The notes under the pieces are model-generated. The model worked only from the letters and a program-made list of their open reading frames with translations. It did no database searches and was not told the DNA's origin. Made by a program: the position numbers and the translations under genes. From positions 333,832-397,831 of the forward strand of contig NZ_STGX01000004.1 in the NCBI RefSeq assembly GCF_004912155.1: a stretch of 64,000 nucleotides of DNA, in the 5' to 3' direction. Source of the stretch: Glycomyces paridis (GTDB lineage Bacteria; Actinomycetota; Actinomycetes; Mycobacteriales; Micromonosporaceae). Positions within the stretch are counted from its first letter, which is position 1. Each line of letters opens with the position of its first letter. Below, piece after piece: positions 8,423-19,801 of the stretch.

Positions 8423-9808
8423 TTATCCAGGAGTACCCGGGCTGGAGTAACCAGCCAGCCGACACGCGTGCAGTCCCGACTCGGTCAAGACCGGCCGCGA
8501 TTCCTCAATGCGAGCTCGCCGGGGCCGGTACCAGACCTGGCGTCTGATCAGGAATGCGTGGCCGGTGGCACCCAGCCACTCAAGTGCGACGATGAGGCCG
8601 AAGAGCCAACCGGGTCCCATCGTCGTGGTGATTAGCGAGCAGACGAACAACCCCAGGTAGTACACGAAGTACAACCAGAAATCCCACCGCCGCGGTCGGA
8701 GGATCGCGGAAACCAGGAATGTGATCGGCGTGCCGAAACTGACCATCAAGAAAGGACTGGCGGCCCAAACATACGAACCGATGTGCCGACCGAGACCTGG
8801 CTTCTCCCACCAGGTTCTCCCCTCGATGATCAGTTCGGGCCGCGACGGCTGCTGTTGCGGAGAGATCGGATCGAAGTAGCCCGCGGCCGGCTGGGGCGAC
8901 ATCGCGGCCGGGCTGGCGGGGATCGGGGAGGCCGGTTGGTCGGCGGCCCTGGCCTGAGACATGCGTGAACCGAACCGCCCTGCCAGCGGAATTGGAGTTT
9001 CGTAGCCGAGCGCCTGCCGACGTGCTGCGGCGAGCCAAACGCAGATGCCACCGAGCGTCGCCAACAGGATCAGTCCGAGGACTCGCTGGCCGGATGACGG
9101 CCCGGCTCCACCGTCCACGGCACCTGAGAGCGCTGAGGCGGTGATGATCATGGCGAAACCCCACGCACCCGTACCGAGCGTCCACCCGAGCCAGTATCGA
9201 TTCCGCGTCTCTAGGAAGGCGTGCAGGAATCCGATCCAGGCAAGCACGCCGCCGCTGAAACAGGCCACGTAGAAGTACCAGTGGAGGCTACTCGGCTCGG
9301 GTCGCTCCTGCACGGCACGCCCGAGGACCGCATACGTCGTCGCTGTAGGCGGGCGCTGTATCGGCGCGACCCGGTCCGCCGGAATCGCTTGAGGGGCGGG
9401 GGCGCTGGGCTGTTCGAGCACACCGGGTTCTGCTCCGGGATAGTCCGAGGCCCGCTCCAGCCGACTGGCAGTTTCCCCGACAGGAACCACCTTCCGGCTG
9501 GCCAGATCGTAGGTAAACAGCGCAATGCCCTCGTTGTCCGCGAGTTCGAGCGCGGGCCGCGAATATCCGCCCGCGCTGTAGAAGAGCCTCGATGTGCTGC
9601 GGCCCCCAGCTCCGAGCAATTGCTGTATCGCTGGGCGACCCACGGGACTGCGAAGGTGTTTCACCTGCGCGATCGCAGTCGGCGCCTCGACATCGACACC
9701 GCCGTCGGGACCGGTCGTCGTCCGCTTGGCGCCGCGGAAGCCGACCTTTTGCATATGCTCGGCGGCAAGGTACTCGGCGGCGTCCGCCTCGGGTTGGGCA
9801 CTCGTCAT
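8423..9808 (-). CDS. Mrr-like restriction endonuclease domain fused to six membrane helices
   Basis: In this 461-residue protein residues 8-100 look like an Mrr/PD-(D/E)XK nuclease: a helical start (AAEYLAAEHMQKVGF), then GPDGGVDVEA with Asp39, and Gln48-Val-Lys50 in AQVK, the classical D...QxK pair. After a Pro-rich linker come three hydrophobic segments (about 176-198, 206-230, 243-262), a second Pro/Gln-rich linker and three more (347-370, 376-397, 399-422). The membrane would thus hold a cytoplasmic nuclease domain. The ATG at 9808 is preferred because GAAGG lies 8 bases upstream; an ATG at 9835 is also in frame. No methyltransferase or partner nuclease gene is adjacent. Function is unknown; phage defence or DNA quality control are guesses. 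Confidence 0.75.
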   Translation of the reverse strand: MTSAQPEADAAEYLAAEHMQKVGFRGAKRTTTGPDGGVDVEAPTAIAQVKHLRSPVGRPAIQQLLGAGGRSTSRLFYSAGGYSRPALELADNEGIALFTYDLASRKVVPVGETASRLERASDYPGAEPGVLEQPSAPAPQAIPADRVAPIQRPPTATTYAVLGRAVQERPEPSSLHWYFYVACFSGGVLAWIGFLHAFLETRNRYWLGWTLGTGAWGFAMIITASALSGAVDGGAGPSSGQRVLGLILLATLGGICVWLAAARRQALGYETPIPLAGRFGSRMSQARAADQPASPIPASPAAMSPQPAAGYFDPISPQQQPSRPELIIEGRTWWEKPGLGRHIGSYVWAASPFLMVSFGTPITFLVSAILRPRRWDFWLYFVYYLGLFVCSLITTTMGPGWLFGLIVALEWLGATGHAFLIRRQVWYRPRRARIEESRPVLTESGLHACRLAGYSSPGTPG

Positions 9809-10134
9809 GGAAGACACCTTCATCGGCAGGGGCAATGCACGCTTGCGCGGCGCCTCCCCCGCGACGCCAGTTGCACGAGTGGTCCGAGTCCTAAATAGTC
9901 GCTATCGTTGGTGTTGCGGCACTACAAATTCGGCTACGCGTGAACCTAGAATCGTAGTCCCGTGCCGCGGCGGGAACGATCCCCCAAAAGAGTGAGTCAA
10001 GGAGGCTCTGTGGCGTCACGCCATGAGCGGCACCACAACCAGACGCCGGAACTCTTTCGCGTTCAGCACCGCCTTCAAATGCCGCTGAGACGCGAGCCCT
10101 GTGGCCCTTTCGGGCCAGCCTTGGTGCCCCGCAC
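9809..10134. other. Intergenic stretch with a short ORF preceded by AAGGAGG
   Basis: The gap holds a TAGAAT hexamer at 9947-9952 and a perfect AAGGAGG at 9999-10005, followed four bases later by GTG (10010), which opens a 62-codon basic reading frame to 10198 overlapping the next gene. The reverse strand of 10016-10110 also reads open and protein-like. Neither is convincing as a gene, and no RNA gene is recognised. Confidence 0.3.
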
Positions 10135-10290
10135 TCAGTCGCGGCCCAGGACCCAGCCGATGCCGGCGAGGAGCGCGATGAGGCCGAAGAAGACGTAGAT
10201 GGCGATCTCGACCCACTCGTGCGGCGTCGGTCGCCGCCAGAAGCGCTTGTCGGGGCGCTCGGGGTCGGTCGGATCAGGGGTGTCGTTCAT
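10135..10290 (-). CDS. Small single-pass membrane protein (51 aa)
   Basis: A short protein with an acidic, Pro/Asp-rich N-terminus, a basic WRRPTPHEW stretch and one hydrophobic helix (VEIAIYVFFGLIALLAGIGWVL) ending in GRD. Such small proteins of unknown role are widespread in actinobacteria. The ATG at 10290 has TACGCT 6 bases upstream on the minus strand. It is divergent from the ABC-F gene, with 85 bases between them. No function is proposed. Confidence 0.7.
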   Translation of the reverse strand: MNDTPDPTDPERPDKRFWRRPTPHEWVEIAIYVFFGLIALLAGIGWVLGRD

Positions 10291-10296
10291 GGCTCC

Positions 10297-10302
10297 AGCG
10301 TA
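10297..10302 (-). promoter_or_regulatory. -10 hexamer for the 51-aa membrane protein
   Basis: TACGCT on the minus strand, 6 bases before the ATG at 10290. Confidence 0.45.
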
Positions 10303-10375
10303 GGCAGCCCCACCCAGCGCCACCACCGCCCCAAATGACTTTGACGCGGCCCGCCCCCGCCCCGAGAATCGTGGC

Positions 10376-12022
10376 ATGGGATTCGTGGATCTGGCCGGGG
10401 TGCGGTACGTGCTCGGCGACGGCAGGACGCTGTTCGACGACGTGTCGTTCCGTGTCGGCGAGGGCGCCAAGGTCGCGCTCATCGGGGCGAACGGCACCGG
10501 CAAGACCACGCTGCTGCGCATCGTGACCGGCGCTCTGGCGCCGGAGGCCGGGACGGTCGCGCACGCGGGCGGGCTCGGCGTGATGCGCCAGCTCGTGGGG
10601 ATGCGCGACGGCCTCGCGCCGCTGCGCGGCCTCGCCGTGGACCTCGCGCCGCCGCCGGTGCGGGCCGTCGCGGCGCGACTGGCCGACGCCGAGGCCCGCA
10701 TGGCCGCGGGAGGCGGTGAGCGGGCGCAGCTCGCGTACGCGCAGGCGCTCGCCGACTGGGGCGAGGCGGGCGGGTACGAGTTCGACGTACTGTGCGACAC
10801 GGTCGCCGTCGCGATCCTCGGCCTGCCTTGGGAGGCGGTCAAGGACCGTCCGCTCAGGACGCTCTCGGGCGGGGAGCAGAAGCGCTTCGCGCTCCAGCTG
10901 CTGCTGCGCGGGCGCGACGAGGTGCTGGTGCTCGACGAGCCGGACAACTTCCTCGACGTCCCGGCCAAGCGCGAGCTGGAGGAGGCGATCCGCGAGTCCG
11001 AGAAGTCGATCCTGTTCGTCTCCCACGACCGCGAGGTCCTCGCGAACGCGGCCGGCGCGGTCGTCACCCTCGAAGCGGGCACGACCTGGACGCACGGCGG
11101 CGGCTTCGGCACCTGGCACGCGGCCCGCGCCGCCCGCCACGAGCGGTTCGAGGAGCTGCGCCGCCGCTGGGACGAGGAGCACCACAAGCTGCGCGAACTC
11201 ATGCTCATGTACAAGAACAAGGCCGCGTACAACGACTCGATGGCCTCGCGCTACCGGGCCGCGCAGACGCGGCTGCGCAAGTTCGAGGAGGCCGGGCCCC
11301 CGCCGGCCCCGCCACGCGAGCAGGACCTGCGCGTCAAGCTCGCGGGCGGTCGCACCGGCAAACGCGCGGTGGTGTGCGAGCAGCTCGAACTGGAGGACCT
11401 GACGTTCCCGTTCGACCTCGAGGTCTGGTACGGCGACCGCGTCGCCGTCCTGGGCGCCAACGGGACCGGCAAGAGCCACTTCCTGCGACTGCTCGCCCGC
11501 GGCGGCACCGACCCCGAGTCCGCGCCCGCGGCGGGCCGGAACCTCGACCCGGTGCGCCACGGCGGCCACGCCCGGCTGGGCGCAAGGGTGCTGCCGGGCC
11601 ACTTCTCGCAGACCCACGAGCATCCCGAGCTCGACGGGCGCACGCTCCGCGAGATCCTCTGGGACGGCAGCGAGGAGCGCCCTTCGCTCGACCGGTCGAA
11701 GGCCATGAGCGCGTTGAACCGGTACGAGCTCACCGCCCAGTCCGAACAGGACTTCGGGACGCTCTCGGGCGGGCAGCAGGCGCGGTTCATGGTGCTGCTG
11801 CTCGAACTCTCCGGCGCGACCTGCCTGCTGCTGGACGAGCCGACCGACAACCTCGACCTCGCCAGCGCCGAGGCCCTCGAAGAGGGCCTGAAGTCCTTCG
11901 AGGGCACCGTCATCGCGGTCACGCACGACCGCTGGTTCACGCGCGGCTTCGACCGCTTCGTGGTCTTCCGGAACGACGGCGACGTGGTCGAGGCCGACGA
12001 GCCGGTCTGGGACGTCAGGTAG
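10376..12022 (+). CDS. ABC-F family ATPase
   Basis: A 548-residue soluble protein with two nucleotide-binding domains and no membrane segment, the ABC-F plan. Walker A motifs GANGTGKTT (about residue 38) and GANGTGKSH (about 360), signatures LSGGEQKR (about 162) and LSGGQQAR (about 462), and Walker B motifs ending in LDEPDNFLD and LDEPTDNLD are all present. A charged helical linker with KNKAAYNDSMASRYRAAQTRL lies between the domains, where ABC-F proteins reach into the ribosome. Members act on translation, either as general factors or by displacing ribosome-targeting antibiotics; which applies here cannot be decided. It is monocistronic and ends at a strong hairpin shared with argG. Confidence 0.93.
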   Translation: MGFVDLAGVRYVLGDGRTLFDDVSFRVGEGAKVALIGANGTGKTTLLRIVTGALAPEAGTVAHAGGLGVMRQLVGMRDGLAPLRGLAVDLAPPPVRAVAARLADAEARMAAGGGERAQLAYAQALADWGEAGGYEFDVLCDTVAVAILGLPWEAVKDRPLRTLSGGEQKRFALQLLLRGRDEVLVLDEPDNFLDVPAKRELEEAIRESEKSILFVSHDREVLANAAGAVVTLEAGTTWTHGGGFGTWHAARAARHERFEELRRRWDEEHHKLRELMLMYKNKAAYNDSMASRYRAAQTRLRKFEEAGPPPAPPREQDLRVKLAGGRTGKRAVVCEQLELEDLTFPFDLEVWYGDRVAVLGANGTGKSHFLRLLARGGTDPESAPAAGRNLDPVRHGGHARLGARVLPGHFSQTHEHPELDGRTLREILWDGSEERPSLDRSKAMSALNRYELTAQSEQDFGTLSGGQQARFMVLLLELSGATCLLLDEPTDNLDLASAEALEEGLKSFEGTVIAVTHDRWFTRGFDRFVVFRNDGDVVEADEPVWDVR

Positions 12023-12043
12023 GGGAGCCCCGCGGGGCTCCCC
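12022..12043. terminator. Bidirectional terminator between ABC-F and argG
   Basis: The perfect inverted repeat ggggagcccc / ggggctcccc lies between the convergent stops at 12022 and 12048 and can serve both transcripts. Confidence 0.75.
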
Positions 12044-12047
12044 TTCG

Positions 12048-14957
<2,910 letters not shown>

Positions 14958-15099
14958 TCACCGCATCGGTCCCACCGATGCGGCCCCACCGCTTCGTTCC
15001 ACCACTTCGGAGACTATGCGGGTTCGCGTCGTCGCACAACGTCACCGGGATGCTTTGTCCTAGATCCGACATTCCGTGCGGGTCGGATGCGGCGCGCGC

Positions 15100-15927
15100 C
15101 TACAGGAGTTCGAGGAGTTCCTCGAGGTACTGGGCGACGCCGTCGTCGTTGTTGCCCGCCGGGGCGATCTCGCTCGCGGCGGCCTGGACCCACGGGTGGC
15201 CGTTGGGCATCGCGACGGCGTGGCCGGCCGCGTTGAACATGCTCAGGTCGTTCGTGGCGTCGCCGAAGACGAGCACGTCGGACCAGTCGATGCCGAACTT
15301 GTCGAGCACCACCTGGATGCCGGCGGCCTTGGTGACGCCGACCGGGCACACTTCGAGCATCCCGACGCCGGACTCGGTGACGGTGACCAGGTCGGGGTCG
15401 AGCACGTCCTGCGCGGCCACGAGCAGCTCCGGCCCGGTGTGGTGGTCGGACACGAAGTAGCCCTTGACCATCGGACCGGAGAAGGCGACCTCGCGGGGCG
15501 CCGCTTCGAGGACGACGGCGGGCCAGGGCCAGTCGGGCATCGGGTCGCCGGTGATGTTCCGGTCCGGGTCGGCCGGTTCGGCGAGCGCCCGCACGGGGCC
15601 GACCTCGGCCTCCACCAGGCGAAGCGCCTCGTGGAGGACCGCGCCGTCTACGGAGCGGTCGGCGAGCTGCACGACCGTGTCGTCGTACCGGCATTCGTAC
15701 ACGAACGCGCCCTGGCCGAGGACGAGGAAGTCGGCGGCCGGGATGTCGTTGCGGCACAGGTCGAGCAGCCGAGGGCCCCGGCCGCTGGCGCCGACGAGGA
15801 TCACCCCGGAGGCGGCCAGACGCTTGAGCGCGGACATGGTGCGCGGGGAGACCGTCTCGTCCGAGCGGACGATGGTGCCGTCGAGGTCGGTGGCGACGAG
15901 TCGGGGTGCCCTGGCCAGTTGGATCAT
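15100..15927 (-). CDS. HAD-superfamily hydrolase, Cof type (first of a pair)
   Basis: This 275-residue phosphatase-like protein has the HAD nucleophile motif DLDGTIVRS near residues 14-22, motif II in VGASGRG, a conserved Lys in VTKAAGIQ and the metal-binding FGDATNDLSMF. A large cap domain between motifs I and III places it in the Cof/YidA group, acting on sugar or nucleotide phosphates. GGAGG stands 4 bases before the ATG at 15927. The next gene upstream (16008-16856) is a paralogue on the same strand only 80 bases away, so the two are probably co-transcribed. Confidence 0.88.
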   Translation of the reverse strand: MIQLARAPRLVATDLDGTIVRSDETVSPRTMSALKRLAASGVILVGASGRGPRLLDLCRNDIPAADFLVLGQGAFVYECRYDDTVVQLADRSVDGAVLHEALRLVEAEVGPVRALAEPADPDRNITGDPMPDWPWPAVVLEAAPREVAFSGPMVKGYFVSDHHTGPELLVAAQDVLDPDLVTVTESGVGMLEVCPVGVTKAAGIQVVLDKFGIDWSDVLVFGDATNDLSMFNAAGHAVAMPNGHPWVQAAASEIAPAGNNDDGVAQYLEELLELL

Positions 15928-16007
15928 GCGTCCTCCATGGTTGTCTCGCTTCGCTCCGCCACCGCGGAACCGTCGCCGCGCCACTGCCGGCGCTCGCCGC
16001 GGCGGGC

Positions 16008-16856
16008 TCAGAACCAGCGCGCCAGCACCTTCGCGACCCCGTCCTCCCACACCGAGGGCGCCACTTCGTCGGCGGCGGCGCGGACTTCGGGCTCCGCCTG
16101 CCCCATCGCGACGGCGTGTCCGGCCCACGCGAACATGCTGAGGTCGTTGTGGGCGTCGCCGAAGACGACGGTGTCGGCCGATGATACGCCGTAGCGCTCG
16201 GCGATGCGGGCGATGCCGGTGGCCTTGGTGACGCCGGGCGGTCCGATGTCGACCCAGCCGTTGAAGCCGACCTCGACGTGGAAGTCGGCCGGGTCGAGCC
16301 CGGCGGCGTCGGCGAGGCGCATCGCGCGCGGGCAGCGCACGCCCGCGCCGTAACGGTTGTCGGAGTCGATGCGGGCGACGATGCGCGCGGTGTGGCGCGA
16401 GAGGATGTCGTCGAGGGTGATCACGCCGCCCCACTTGGCGTGGAAGTCGCGCCGGAAGCCCTCGGTGTGCCACCAGCCGTCGAGCCCGCGGGAGACGGCG
16501 AACTGGACCTTCGGGTCGGCGGCGAGGAACGCCTCGACGGCGGGCCGGGCGTCGACCACGGACTCGTACGACACCTCCCCGGCACCGAGGTCGTACTCGG
16601 CGGAGCCGTGGCTGGAGGAGGCGAAGCCGTCTTCGAGGCCGAGGTCGTAGGCCGTGCTGACGGTGCTCCACAGGGCCCGGCCGGTGACCACGGCGACGGG
16701 CACGCCCGCGTCGCGCACGGCCCGGATCGCGTCGATGACGGCGCGGCTCGGTTTGGTGCCCTGCTCGTCGTGGTAGTCCACGACGGTGCCGTCGAGGTCG
16801 ACGGCGACGAGCTTCGGGGGCGTCTGGCGGAGGGCGGGCGGGGCGGAGTCTGACAC
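16008..16856 (-). CDS. HAD-superfamily hydrolase, Cof type (second of a pair)
   Basis: A 282-residue paralogue of the downstream HAD gene, with motif I DLDGTVVDY (about residue 20), VVTGRALWS, the GVTKATGIARIAERYGV block and FGDAHNDLSMFAWAGHAVAMGQA. The cap region differs from its neighbour, so substrates are probably different. The GTG at 16856 is chosen because TACGGT lies 6 bases upstream on the minus strand. It is divergent from DUF488, whose own hexamer is also TACGGT. As with most HAD phosphatases, the substrate cannot be named from sequence. Confidence 0.88.
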   Translation of the reverse strand: MSDSAPPALRQTPPKLVAVDLDGTVVDYHDEQGTKPSRAVIDAIRAVRDAGVPVAVVTGRALWSTVSTAYDLGLEDGFASSSHGSAEYDLGAGEVSYESVVDARPAVEAFLAADPKVQFAVSRGLDGWWHTEGFRRDFHAKWGGVITLDDILSRHTARIVARIDSDNRYGAGVRCPRAMRLADAAGLDPADFHVEVGFNGWVDIGPPGVTKATGIARIAERYGVSSADTVVFGDAHNDLSMFAWAGHAVAMGQAEPEVRAAADEVAPSVWEDGVAKVLARWF

Positions 16857-16862
16857 GCCCCA

Positions 16863-16868
16863 ACCGTA
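16863..16868 (-). promoter_or_regulatory. -10 hexamer for the HAD pair
   Basis: TACGGT on the minus strand, 6 bases before the GTG at 16856. Confidence 0.5.
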
Positions 16869-16974
16869 TCCCCGCCCGGATGAACGGCGGGGGACCGAGC
16901 GGCTGAACTCACGTGAGGGCCCTCATGACAATTTGCAATCACACCAAACCCACCCATCGGGTCGCCTTCAGGCA

Positions 16975-16980
16975 TACGGT
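16975..16980 (+). promoter_or_regulatory. -10 hexamer for the DUF488 gene
   Basis: TACGGT, 6 bases before the ATG at 16987. Confidence 0.5.
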
Positions 16981-16986
16981 TCGTCT

Positions 16987-17352
16987 ATGGGCGAGATCAC
17001 GATCGAACGCGTCTACGACTACCGCGAGGACCCGCAGCGGGCCGGAGCGGTCTTCCTGGTCGACCGGCTGTGGCCGCGCGGGGTCAGCAAGGAGGACCTC
17101 GACGGCGTCGCCTGGGAGCAGGAGGTCGCGCCGTCCCCGAACCTGCGGATCTGGTTCGGCCACCGCGCCGACCGCTTCGCCGAGTTCACCGCCAGGTACC
17201 GCAGCGAACTCGACGGCCACCCCGAGCGGGCCGAGAAGATCCTCGAAGCGGCCCGGTCGGGACCGGTGACCCTCCTCTACGCCGCCAAGGACACCGAAGT
17301 GAACCACGCTCTCGTTCTTAAGGCCTGGCTCGACGAACAGGACACCGAGTAG
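16987..17352 (+). CDS. DUF488 family protein
   Basis: A 121-residue protein with the family features IERVYDY, VDRLWPRGVSKEDL and LYAAKDTEVNHALVL. DUF488 proteins are small, common and uncharacterised; some reports link relatives to nucleic-acid or stress functions, but nothing here adds to that. It stands alone between a divergent HAD gene and convergent serS. Nine bases after its stop begins the first copy of a dispersed repeat (17361-17415). Confidence 0.9.
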   Translation: MGEITIERVYDYREDPQRAGAVFLVDRLWPRGVSKEDLDGVAWEQEVAPSPNLRIWFGHRADRFAEFTARYRSELDGHPERAEKILEAARSGPVTLLYAAKDTEVNHALVLKAWLDEQDTE

Positions 17353-17360
17353 GACCCGAA

Positions 17361-17415
17361 CTGTCGGACCCCCGTGGCACGGTAGTTGCACCGGGGGCCC
17401 GCAGATTCGTCGGGT
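17361..17415 (+). repeat. Dispersed intergenic repeat, copy 1
   Basis: The core reads tgtcggacccccgtggcacg and continues to ccgggggcccgc. Copies 2 (19247-19295, inverted) and 3 (22891-22945) share the core with few changes. Cccccg/cggggg can pair outside an inner CGGT/ACCG stem, giving a bulged hairpin. It sits between convergent DUF488 and serS. Confidence 0.7.
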
Positions 17416-17447
17416 CGCCGAATCAACCGGAAACGCCCGAAAGCACA

Positions 17448-17477
17448 CGGCCCGCCGATCCTCGGATCGGCGGGCCG
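17448..17477 (-). terminator. serS terminator hairpin
   Basis: A perfect 13-bp stem, cggcccgccgatc with its complement, and a ctcg tetraloop begins 17 bases past the serS stop. Confidence 0.8.
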
Positions 17478-17494
17478 CTCACGTCTCGCAGCGA

Positions 17495-18751
17495 TTACTT
17501 CGGTTCGATGACGTCCTTGCCGAGGAACGGCTGGAGCGCCTTCGGCACCGCCACCGACCCGTCCGGCCGCTGGTGGTTCTCCAGGATCGCCACCAGCCAG
17601 CGCGTCGTCGCCAGCGTCCCGTTCAACGTCGCCGCCACCGCGTTCTTCCCCTGCTCGTCGCGGTACTTCACGTTCAGGCGCCGCGCCTGGAACGTCGTGC
17701 AGTTCGACGTCGAGGTCAGCTCGCGGTAGCGGCCCTGCGTCGGCACCCACGCCTCGCAGTCGAACTTGCGCGAAGCCGACGTGCCCAGGTCGCCCGCCGC
17801 CACGTCGATGACCCGGTACGGCAGCTCCATCTTCTGGAGCATCATCTCCTCATATGACAAGAGCTTCTCATGCTCGGCCGCCGCGTCCTCGGGCCGGCAG
17901 AACGAGAACATCTCGACCTTGTCGAACTGGTGGACCCGGATGATGCCCTTGGTGTCCTTGCCGTACGAGCCCGCCTCGCGGCGGAAGCACGAGGACCAGC
18001 CCGCGTACCGGCGCGGCGCCTCCAGCTCGCCGAGGTTCTCCCCGGCGTGGTAGGCCGCGAGCGGCACCTCGGAGGTGCCCACCAGGTACATCTCGTCGCG
18101 TTCGAGGTAGTAGATCTCGTCGGCGTGCTCGCCGAGGAAACCGGTGCCCTCCATGGCCTCCGGGCGCACCAGCACCGGCGGGATCACCGGCGTGAACCCG
18201 GTCTCGACGGCCTGCTGGATGGCGAGGTTGAGCATCGCCAGCTGCAGCAGCGCGCCGTCACCGGTCAGGTAGTAGAAGCGCGCGCCCGAGGTCTTCGCGC
18301 CGCGCTCGGTGTCGAGCAGGCCCAGGGCCGTGCCGATCTCCAGGTGGTCGCGCGGGTCCTCGATCGCGGTCCGCTCCCCGACCTCGCGCAGGACGACGTA
18401 GTCGTCCTCCCCGCCGGCCGGGGCCCCCTCGGCGACCAGGTTCGGAATGGCCCGGCCGGCCGCCTCGAAGGCCGCCGCGCTCGCGGTGACCTGGAGTTCG
18501 GCGGCCTTGACCTCGTCGGACAGGACCTTGGTGCGGTCGAGGAGGACCCGCTTCTCATCCGCGTCGGCACCGGCGATCCGCTTGCCCAGGCCCTTCTGCT
18601 CGGCCCGCAGGGACTCGAAGGACTGGAGCGCGCTGCGGTGGTCGGCGTCGGCGGAGAGGAGGGCGTCGACGGCTTCGACGGAGGCGCCGCGCTTGCGCTG
18701 GCTGTCGCGGTAGGCGTCCGGGTCGTCTCGCAGTGCACGCAGATCAATCAC
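17495..18751 (-). CDS. serS: Seryl-tRNA synthetase
   Basis: The 418-residue enzyme charges tRNA-Ser. Residues 1-110 form the antiparallel coiled-coil arm (charged heptads such as [16 protein letters not shown]) that holds the tRNA variable arm. The class II core follows, with the TSEVPL serine pocket, motif 2 in [25 protein letters not shown], and motif 3 in [18 protein letters not shown]. The GTG at 18751 reads VIDLRAL and has TAATCT 7 bases upstream. It is divergent from the zincin gene and ends in a clear hairpin. Confidence 0.97.
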   Translation of the reverse strand: MIDLRALRDDPDAYRDSQRKRGASVEAVDALLSADADHRSALQSFESLRAEQKGLGKRIAGADADEKRVLLDRTKVLSDEVKAAELQVTASAAAFEAAGRAIPNLVAEGAPAGGEDDYVVLREVGERTAIEDPRDHLEIGTALGLLDTERGAKTSGARFYYLTGDGALLQLAMLNLAIQQAVETGFTPVIPPVLVRPEAMEGTGFLGEHADEIYYLERDEMYLVGTSEVPLAAYHAGENLGELEAPRRYAGWSSCFRREAGSYGKDTKGIIRVHQFDKVEMFSFCRPEDAAAEHEKLLSYEEMMLQKMELPYRVIDVAAGDLGTSASRKFDCEAWVPTQGRYRELTSTSNCTTFQARRLNVKYRDEQGKNAVAATLNGTLATTRWLVAILENHQRPDGSVAVPKALQPFLGKDVIEPK

Positions 18752-18758
18752 GCCCACC

Positions 18759-18764
18759 AGATTA
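18759..18764 (-). promoter_or_regulatory. -10 hexamer for serS
   Basis: TAATCT on the minus strand, 7 bases before the GTG at 18751. Confidence 0.5.
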
Positions 18765-18793
18765 CCGGCCGGGCCCGCGCGCCACCGAGCGCA

Positions 18794-18799
18794 TATTGT
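18794..18799 (+). promoter_or_regulatory. -10 hexamer for the zincin gene
   Basis: TATTGT, 6 bases before the GTG at 18806; it supports that start over the in-frame ATG at 18818. Confidence 0.5.
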
Positions 18800-18805
18800 G
18801 GGCGT

Positions 18806-19159
18806 GTGGCGGTGGATATGGACCGGGCGGACTTCGAGGCGGCGGTCGCCGACGCGCTCGACGCGGTCCCGCAGGAGCTCATGGCGATGCTCGACAACGT
18901 GGTGATCCTCGTGGAGGAGGAGCCCGACGGGCCCGAGAAGGAGCTGCTGGGCCTCTACCAGGGGACGGCGCTGACCGACCGGGGCTGGGAGTACGGCGGG
19001 GTCCTGCCCGACACGATCACGATCTACCGGGGCCCGACCCTGCGGATGTGCTCGACCCCGCAGGAGGTCGTCGACGAGGTCGCCGTGACGGTGGTGCACG
19101 AAATCGCCCACCACTTCGGCATCGAGGAGCACCGCCTCCACCAGCTCGGCTGGGGCTGA
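18806..19159 (+). CDS. Minimal zincin-like metallopeptidase (Zincin_1 family)
   Basis: A 117-residue protein with the zinc-protease motif [14 protein letters not shown] at the C-terminus, an HExxHxxG with a downstream acidic/His segment. The strand pattern before it (TITIYRGP...) matches the compact Zincin_1 family, known structurally from a Thermus protein. No signal peptide is present and the substrate is unknown. The GTG at 18806 is chosen from the upstream hexamer; family proteins often start near the internal ATG at 18818, so four residues are uncertain. Confidence 0.88.
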   Translation: MAVDMDRADFEAAVADALDAVPQELMAMLDNVVILVEEEPDGPEKELLGLYQGTALTDRGWEYGGVLPDTITIYRGPTLRMCSTPQEVVDEVAVTVVHEIAHHFGIEEHRLHQLGWG

Positions 19160-19246
19160 CCGACCGGCCCGAACCGCAGGCGGCGGCCCGATGGCTTCGG
19201 TTGCGGGGCATGGCAAAGCGGGGGTGATTTGCCGGGAAAACCGACC

Positions 19247-19295
19247 AATTCGCGGGCCCCCGGTTCAACTACCGTGCCACGAGGGTCCGACAGTC
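19247..19295 (-). repeat. Dispersed intergenic repeat, copy 2 (inverted)
   Basis: On the minus strand the sequence runs ctgtcggaccctcgtggcac to ccgggggcccgcgaattggt. Similarity to copy 3 extends outward to a shared ggcaaatcacc (near 19225-19236 here, 22951-22961 there). It lies upstream of the molybdate operon, in opposite orientation to copy 3 beyond it. Confidence 0.7.
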
Positions 19296-19378
19296 CCACA
19301 TCGCAGATGCGAACACGAGTCCCCCTCGATGGCGCGAATACAAGCATTCTTCCTTGGGTTCCCTCGCATCTGAGAGGA

Positions 19379-19384
19379 TACGAT
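19379..19384 (+). promoter_or_regulatory. -10 hexamer for the molybdate operon
   Basis: TACGAT, 6 bases before the GTG at 19391 of the HTH-TOBE gene. Confidence 0.5.
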
Positions 19385-19390
19385 GCTCGA

Positions 19391-19786
19391 GTGACGACGT
19401 TTCGGATCGGAGAGGCGGCCGAGCTGCTCGGCGTCTCCGCGGACACCCTCAGACGCTGGATCGACGCCGGGAAACTCGCCGCCGCGCGCGACGAGCACGG
19501 CCGCCGGGCCATCACCGGCGCCGACCTGGCCGCGTTCGCCCGCGAACGCGCCGCCGCACCCGACGCGGGCGCCGGATCGTCCTCGGCGCGCAACCGCCTG
19601 CGCGGCATCGTCACCGGCATCGTCAAGGACCAGGTGATGGCACAGGTCGACCTCCAGGTGGGACCGTTCCGGGTGGTGTCGCTCATGAGCCGCGAAGCCG
19701 TCGACGAACTCGGGCTCGAAGTCGGCTCGCTCGCCACCGCCGTCGTCAAATCCACCAACGTCGTCGTCGAACGCCCCGAACGCTGA
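19391..19786 (+). CDS. HTH-TOBE molybdate-binding regulator of the mod operon
   Basis: This 131-residue protein joins an excisionase/MerR-like helix-turn-helix (residues 2-50: FRIGEAAELLGVSADTLRRWIDAGKL) to one TOBE (mop) domain (residues 66-128: ARNRLRGIVTGIVKDQVMAQVDLQVG through ATAVVKSTNVVVE). TOBE domains bind molybdate or tungstate, so it probably senses molybdate and controls the operon it heads, a compact counterpart of ModE. The GTG start is supported by the hexamer 6 bases upstream. modA follows after 15 bases. Confidence 0.9.
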   Translation: MTTFRIGEAAELLGVSADTLRRWIDAGKLAAARDEHGRRAITGADLAAFARERAAAPDAGAGSSSARNRLRGIVTGIVKDQVMAQVDLQVGPFRVVSLMSREAVDELGLEVGSLATAVVKSTNVVVERPER

Positions 19787-19801
19787 ACCCCGGAGAAACC
19801 C

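Noticed and set aside
8423..9808. Complete restriction-modification or other multi-gene defence system
   Set aside because: Only the nuclease-like membrane protein is present; no methylase, helicase or other known partner adjoins it.
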